A stretch of 64,000 nucleotides of DNA, from contig JARVKI010000042.1 of NCBI GenBank assembly GCA_036674765.1, positions 1-64,000 on the forward strand, read 5' to 3'. Source of the stretch: Seiridium cupressi (taxonomy: Eukaryota; Ascomycota; Sordariomycetes; Amphisphaeriales; Sporocadaceae). The position numbers and the translations under genes were made by a program. How positions within the stretch are numbered: position 1 is the first letter of the stretch; every line of letters begins with the position of its first letter. The notes beneath the pieces were generated by a model that had not been told where the DNA came from, made no database searches, and saw only the letters and a program-made list of their open reading frames with translations. Below, in pieces: positions 58,349 to 64,000 of this stretch.

Positions 58349-58667
58349 TCATTGGCGTGGAAACGTTAGTTCAAGTTGTCCTCCTGTTCTCTCAAGTCTC
58401 GTTTCAAACCAAGTGCAAAGAGCGGGAAAGTTCGGCAGTAAGTCAAATTTGAAGTGGTTAAGTTGAGGGTCTTAGTTAACCCACTCGGTGACAGTGGCTT
58501 CGCTGTATTGAAACTACGATATTGTCCCTTGTTCTGGCTAGGGACTGGCCTGGTGTGAATCGTGGAAGTCGGGCTTTTTGTTATATGTTGCTACTACCGG
58601 CATAGAATGAGCATGCAAAGTTGTAGCGACTCGAAAATAGGTCCATGACTACGAACAAACCCAAATC
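58349..58667. other. Intergenic, convergent 3' ends
   Basis: 319 bp between the HET gene and the minus-strand CDC43 gene. Nothing recognised. This is the likely boundary between accessory and conserved genome. Confidence 0.5.
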
Positions 58668-59993
58668 TCAGTTATCCTTTCGATCTACCACAGATCTTTG
58701 CAGCAGATACTCTCTGCCTTTCGCGACTCTAGCACCAGCTTCCTTTCCAATGCAAAGCCTGGCATTGAAAAGCCCCAATCCTGGTTCTTTGTCCTCGCCT
58801 GCCATGGTAGCCAGTGCAGCCAGGCCCAAGTATGAGTGATAGACATCCGGAGGCTTGCCTGCATACTTTCCAAAGCCGCCAATGACATGCTGCATTTTCT
58901 GGAGCAGAAATTCCCTTCCTGACGTTCTATCCACCGTTGTTGGTCCCTTGAACGGGCCCGCAAGTAAGTTTAGAGCCCCTGCTACCCACCAGGTGTAGCA
59001 GGTATCAGGCGCCTTGTTAAGTCGGCCGCTGAAGCCCGTCATGGAAATATCGTCCAGACTTAGAGTCGCTATATCTGGAATAGACGTCTCCTGGACGGGT
59101 GCATCATCCGTGTCATCTTCGTCCCCCTTATCTCCTGCATATGCAAATTGTCGAGAAATTAGGTCGTGTACAAGTGCGGGTACGTCTGGAATTCCTGCCT
59201 TCAAGTACCGACTCGGGTTCTCGCTATCACCTGCTGTGAGGTCTAGCAGTGATAGAGCGGCAACAGCACAGTAGGCGTATCCGGCATGGCTCTCGCCCAT
59301 TGCGCTTTCCCCTATCCCTCCATCGAACGACTGGCTACGCCGGGTGTATTTGACGAAATTGTCGACATCGAAGTCCAAAGATCCGTCGCCTTCGTTTCCA
59401 CCTAGGACCCAGCGAATGGCAGATGCCATGTAGCTGTACCGCGAGTCCCTACCGCCGCCTATGGTCCCGTCCTCCTTGACAACCTCGCCAAAGCTTCCAT
59501 CGGGTCTCTGAAGCCTCTTGAGCCATGTTAACGTGGCGACCCTGTCCACGTCCATGTAGGTCTGGCTCGCACCTGCATCTGAGTCGTCGGCCAGGATACC
59601 CAGAAGCATCAAAGCAAAGTACGTCGCTGCCACATTGGCGTTCTCGGTATCGCTGCTCGTAAGCAACTTGGTCTCACCATTATAGCCTCTGCTGAACTCC
59701 TGGGGGAAGACATGTTGCGGACTGCCACAGAATCCTCCTGAACGGTGCTGAAGGGACAAGACCCACTTGCGCAACTGCGCCCTATCCTTTGCAGGTATCA
59801 AAGGTGGCGGCGGCGTGGACTTTGCATCTGGCTCTGAAGTGTGAGAGGACGGTGACGAGAGTAAATCCAGCGCCGCGACGATAAAGTACCCGAGGCTGAT
59901 TCTGGAGCTGTCATTTGCCGTGTAGTGATGGGGGAGTATAGACTTGTAGCAGCGCTGGAAGTAGCGAATGTGACGCGCCGTGTCAAGCTCCAT
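58668..59993 (-). CDS. cdc43: Geranylgeranyltransferase type I beta subunit
   Basis: Beta subunit of protein geranylgeranyltransferase I, which with the alpha subunit Ram2 attaches geranylgeranyl to CaaL-type proteins such as Rho1 and Cdc42. Single exon, 441 residues. The alpha-alpha barrel prenyltransferase repeats are visible (GGFCGSPQ, DGSFGEV, SFDGGIGES, GGFGKYAGKPPDVYHS). Zinc ligands are the Asp and Cys of PDTCYTWW and the His of DVYHSYLG. The MELDTARHIRYFQRC N-terminus is characteristic of the CDC43 branch. The frame extends upstream through a non-ATG codon; the first ATG is at 59991-59993. Acidic insert GDEDDTDD near residue 290 is a loop. Confidence 0.95.
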   Translation of the reverse strand: MELDTARHIRYFQRCYKSILPHHYTANDSSRISLGYFIVAALDLLSSPSSHTSEPDAKSTPPPPLIPAKDRAQLRKWVLSLQHRSGGFCGSPQHVFPQEFSRGYNGETKLLTSSDTENANVAATYFALMLLGILADDSDAGASQTYMDVDRVATLTWLKRLQRPDGSFGEVVKEDGTIGGGRDSRYSYMASAIRWVLGGNEGDGSLDFDVDNFVKYTRRSQSFDGGIGESAMGESHAGYAYCAVAALSLLDLTAGDSENPSRYLKAGIPDVPALVHDLISRQFAYAGDKGDEDDTDDAPVQETSIPDIATLSLDDISMTGFSGRLNKAPDTCYTWWVAGALNLLAGPFKGPTTVDRTSGREFLLQKMQHVIGGFGKYAGKPPDVYHSYLGLAALATMAGEDKEPGLGLFNARLCIGKEAGARVAKGREYLLQRSVVDRKDN

Positions 59994-60740
59994 ATTGTAG
60001 AGCAATGTGCATGCAAGGCTAATTGTATTGTGATCGATTCATGTTAGTGGTTCAGCTGATCTCGAGTCTACCCTCCCAAGCGATTGCAGGAGGATACTCA
60101 GAAAACCCGTGGTCGCTTTGAGAGAGCCTCTCTGCGATCAGTATTAGCGAACGTGTTGGAAATCGCTCTGAAGATCGGAAATATCGAGTATGTTCGCCCG
60201 GGAAAGGTATGAGGTGCGATCTGGAGCAAAATAATTACCCAACGTACTCGCTTGAGCTTTCACCCCACCATCAGCCGTGAGCATCGACCTGAACGCTCAT
60301 AGTGGGCTGCTCTAGCACCGGAGGCGACGGCAGCTTCCATTAGCGCACCCGCGATAAGCGATAAGGCAGCCTCACTCCCTGGCCGCACTTGTGACGCGCC
60401 AGCTGGTACCTGAAAAGTTCACGTTGGTCGTACGTCGCCGTGTCTCACCCTTTCGGGCTCCAGGTTCGACACAGCCAGCCTTAGTCACACGACTCCTGCG
60501 ACCTGTCTTCAAGTGTCTTCACTGGGACCCCAGCACTTCCCCAGACGACGCGCGATCCCATGATTCCTCCGAAGGATCACTTCCATGGTCCCCGGCTTCA
60601 ATAAATCTAGCTGTGCATCATCGTTCAACACCACAGCGCCCGACGAGCGAACCGTGAGCTCTTCTCGAGTGCATGATCCCAGCAATCCAGCTTGATACCA
60701 CAGCCGCGCAGCGGAAGCAGAGCACGCAAACCCAGCAGTC
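59994..60740. other. Divergent promoter region
   Basis: 747 bp shared by the divergently transcribed CDC43 and ILM1 genes. No ORF with a recognisable product and no repeat. Confidence 0.6.
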
Positions 60741-61378
60741 ATGGCGCTCATATCCGCAAAGACGATCCTCACCTCCCTTTCCCTCTTCCACCTAACCCTT
60801 GCCTTCTTCTTCTTCACGAACCCGCACTCCATCGCCGACCAGGCGTTGGTGTACATGCTAGGCGAGGCCATGGGGATGGTAAGCCTTTCTCCCCCCCACC
60901 CCCTATGCCTCCGATTACCGCAACGCTCAATAGCTAACATTGCACGTCTCTTTCCTAGCCTCAAACGACAGCCTTCAACTCGCCTACACCATCGACCTCG
61001 ATGCTCGCGCTCATCCTGCTCGTCCTGGGCCTCTCCGACATCCTGACGCTCTCAATGCCCGAGGAGGTCTGGCTGGTCCACCACTGGGCATCCCAGGCGC
61101 CCCTGCGAGTCTTCATATTCTCCGTCCTCACTATTATTACCTTCGTGACGACACCACGGGCCACGAGGGCGGGATCGCCCAGGTTGTCACACCCGATCGC
61201 CCTGCATGGGTTCGCAGAAGGTGGCGGCTGGGACGGGCTGAGGAACAGAGTCTTCTTCACGCTGGCCTTCGTGGAGATGCTGGGTTGGTTCTGGGTCTGG
61301 GTCACGCTGAGAGAGGAGACCAAGGGTTTTGTGGTCAGAAAGAGGAGAAGAAGCTCGGGGGCCAGATTTCAGTCATAA
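60741..61378 (+). CDS. ilm1: ILM1 family ER membrane protein
   Basis: Fungal ILM1 (increased loss of mitochondrial DNA 1) family member. Two exons, 60741-60878 and 60959-61378, joined in phase 0; 185 residues. The conserved N-terminus MALISAKTILTSLSLFHLTL and the NPHSIADQALVYMLGEAMGM segment are family hallmarks. Four hydrophobic segments can be seen (LSLFHLTLAFFFF, LALILLVLGLSDI, VFIFSVLTIITFV, VFFTLAFVEMLGWFWVW) and a basic tail (KRRRSS). The yeast protein is an ER membrane protein linked to mitochondrial DNA maintenance; its molecular role is not settled. Confidence 0.92.
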
Positions 61379-61958
61379 AGTGCCCATCCCACGTTTTCAA
61401 GTGTCCGATAATGGGCCACTCGAGCAGCTGCTGTCGTAACAGTCCATGGATCAATGGGCTGCTTTTGTACAAAAAATCTATGATCCCGCGACGACCGGAT
61501 GGTATGTCTAACTCTGCGATATGGATAACTGCGAGATCATAGGGACTTGGTATTTCGCATCTAGCACACCGGGATATACGAATGAGCATTTCGTAAGGCG
61601 TGATGTAATGGACTAGGAAATTTGTCACTTGGGAGATCAGGAGCATAATACCCTTTCTTATCGTAGTGGCCACCGGGACAGGGAATTCTGGGTAGAACAC
61701 CGTCCGGCTATGGTATCTTCAACCAGTTATGATGCTTCAATGAATCTATTTTCACTGTCTACGCGCTATCTACACGCCCCTTTGTGATTTTCCTCGCTCG
61801 TAACTCCGTCCCTTTTTCTACCTTTCGTTTTCATCAATTTGCCGACTGCAAGCATTCCCTTGATGAGCGTGCGCGCGAGTAAGTCATTTATCATACTTTC
61901 ATGCTCCCTTTGTTTACGGCCAACCCAAGACCCTCATCTTCTCCCTCCTTGATTGCGC
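61379..61958. other. Intergenic, convergent 3' ends
   Basis: 580 bp between ILM1 and NAA25 3' ends. Nothing recognised. Confidence 0.5.
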
Positions 61959-64000
61959 TCAGTCGAGTTTGACCGTGTTCCAGCCCTTGGCGACCTCCTG
62001 CCAGGAGTCCTTGATCTCACCAATGGTGTGCTCAAGGCCGGCCTTCTGCCCAGAAGCCATGAACACCATGGCCAACAAGTCGCCGCTCTCAGGGTCCTTG
62101 GAAGCCTCGCCCACAGTCTGAGCGCCGCTAGCCAGATCGCCGAAGGCGAACTCGGAGATGCGGTCCAACCAGCCGGAAGCGTTAGCAGCGTCGTTGATCG
62201 ACTTGATTCGCTTCTTGATGGCGGCAGCGGCATCTACAGAAGTGCTGAAGGCTTTGATATCTTCGACGAGCCACTTAGGGACGTCGTTTTTGAACAGCAC
62301 AATAGCTCTCTCAAGGTAGCCGATAGTAATCTTGACCGCCTGGACCGACTCTCGTAGCATGCCCAGGTTATGGAGGGAGGCAAAGTAGTCAAGGGCCATC
62401 ACATTCTCTGCCAAGTCCTTTCGAGGTTTCTGGAGCTCTGCGACCTGTGCCTGTAGCATGGAGGTTATTGTGGACACGATCTCCAAATTGGCTAGGGTTG
62501 ATGGTCGAGAGGCATTCTTCGTCCAAGAGGCATCAGACGATAGGACAATAAAACCAATCAGCAGGTGGACTATTGTGAAATAGTCGAGTTCGGCGCCGGT
62601 GAAACATGGCTTGGCTCCTACAGCAGTAGATGCCGCCTGGTAGTTCATCAATGAGTCTTCGAACTGCTTGTAAATCAGTTTCGCTTGTAGCGAGACATTG
62701 GATCGATCAAGCTCCGCCATTTGCAGAGATTTGGTTGGTTTGTACTCCTTGGCATCCTTGTACGAAATCAGTGATAGAAAGCGCTCAGTCAACAGAGAGA
62801 GTTTGGCACGTCGGCCCTACTTTTGCATTAGAGAAGAGACATGGGGGGATTCTGGTAAGAACTGAATATACCGAGAGACCGGGTCCAACGCTGACAACAT
62901 CTGCAAGAGTGGCTGGATCACACTCATGGTTGGGCAGGGCAGCGTTGTCCGTTACGTTGAGAAGCTCCTTGTCATCCTTGATCAGCCCTAAAAACAATGT
63001 CAGTGAACCAGATCAGGCTGATGGTCTTTTGTTGCTTACGAAGGAGGACATCGTCCTTGGTCTCAAAAGCAGGCTTGCTGCCAATTGCACGCAAACCTCT
63101 CCGATCTTCGATGTTGGCCATGATCAAGGTACAACTCTGACTAAGATTTTCCCGGGTGGCTAGAAGCCCTAGGACGCTGGGATAATTGGCGAGCTCGAGG
63201 GCAGTACGGATGTTTGTTGGAATAGTCTTCCGGATCGCAGTCCTGTAGTACTGGTGATAATCATTCATCGGGGTGCTTGCACCCGCTCGCCACATTCCTG
63301 GAGCAATGCTTGACAGTCGGTCCGAGAACAAGGGGCCGAGCGAATCGAGGGTGACATTCTTCACTCCCAGTGAACCCCACAGCAGCTTGGCTTGGGGGAC
63401 ACAACCAATGAGCAAGTAGAGTTTAGTCAAGTAGACGGGTATCGCTGCGTTCTTCTGGGAGGCTCGGCTGTAGTGCGAGTTCAACCATGATATGGCTTGG
63501 AGGACGAGCTTCAAGTCAACGTAGTGTAGCGGCGGCGCTGCGAAGGTCGGGTAGCCTGAAGTCAAGCCGGCAAGCTTCAGTAAGCATGTGGCACCGACAA
63601 TGGCCAAATCTGCAAATGGGTCGACGTCTTCGGTATCGATGCACGCGCGGAGATGTTTTTCCCGGAAACCCTGATTGTAAATCCAAACACAGGATTTAGC
63701 GAGAGATGTTAGACATTTTTGGCACAAGCCATTGCTGATGACAGCACCACAGAATTTGCATTTGGGCTTGGCTTCTCCTGCTGTTATCTCATGAGATTCG
63801 GGAGTGGTAGTAAACAAGTATCGAAACCTTAGGCGAAGGGTCAGTAACATCGTGTTCTGGAACACATCGTTTGATTCCTATCAAGACGCTTAGAAAAGAT
63901 TGCAATTCGTCATAGGGTTCGGGAATGCGTACCTTGCCACCTTCTTCGCCAATGCGTTGGAGCAAGACTTTGATTTCCTCGAAGGAGAGCTGCTCCAGGT
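61959..64000 (-). CDS. naa25: NatB auxiliary subunit Naa25/Mdm20 (3' part)
   Basis: C-terminal part of the auxiliary subunit of the NatB N-terminal acetyltransferase, which anchors the catalytic Naa20 to ribosomes and is needed for actin/tropomyosin function. Exons visible: 63933-64000 (continues past the window edge), 63040-63856, 62872-62987, 61959-62816, with introns of 76, 52 and 55 bp. Family features are the TPR-like helical stretches (YPALS-type region ISWLNSHYSRASQKNAA, VYLTKLYLLIGCVPQAKLLWGSLGVKNVTLDSLG), CKFC/CQKC cysteine pairs, and the GRRAKLSLLTERFLSLISY segment. About 617 codons are present; the N-terminus lies outside. Family assignment rests on these segments. Confidence 0.88.

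Overview
Organism and style. This is genomic DNA from a filamentous ascomycete, most likely an Aspergillus/Penicillium-type Eurotiomycete. The evidence is intron-rich genes with 48-90 bp GT-AG introns, a partially reducing polyketide synthase, a CFEM/Pth11-like receptor, a HET-domain gene, a fungal C2H2 regulator, and housekeeping genes (CDC43, ILM1, NAA25) with fungal-specific forms. I rebuilt 20 protein-coding genes (one cut by the right edge) and one pseudogene by joining exons; for every complete model the summed exon length is a multiple of three.

Layout. 1-~815 is an extremely AT-rich tract with no CpA or TpG, the signature of saturating repeat-induced point mutation (RIP). 2.6-29.5 kb is a loosely packed accessory region: a secreted type-B carboxylesterase, an MDR enoyl-reductase-like protein, an unusual C2H2/DUF3716/cupin protein, a small secreted protein, a decayed RBR ubiquitin ligase, a HerA/VirD4-like ATPase, an allantoate-permease-type MFS transporter, a tannase/feruloyl esterase, a single-pass surface protein and a CFEM receptor, separated by gene-poor stretches with hairpins and possible short-element remnants.

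30.8-54.7 kb looks like a secondary-metabolism neighbourhood. It holds a phenol-hydroxylase-like FAD monooxygenase, a quinone oxidoreductase, a C2H2 + fungal-TF-domain regulator, an S15/CocE-type hydrolase, an SDR, a secreted sedolisin, a 1820-residue 6-methylsalicylic-acid-synthase-type PKS (KS-AT-TH/DH-KR-ACP) and a beta-propeller protein. The oxidoreductases could tailor an aromatic polyketide and the C2H2 protein could regulate the locus; this functional link is inference from position and family only.

A HET gene (56.1-58.3 kb) closes the accessory part. From 58.7 kb to the right edge the window is ordinary conserved core: CDC43 (GGTase-I beta), ILM1, and the 3' part of NAA25. The likely core/accessory boundary is therefore near 58.5 kb.

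Limits. Exon borders are by eye; promoters and poly(A) sites were not assigned; domain names rest on motif recognition, not on searches.
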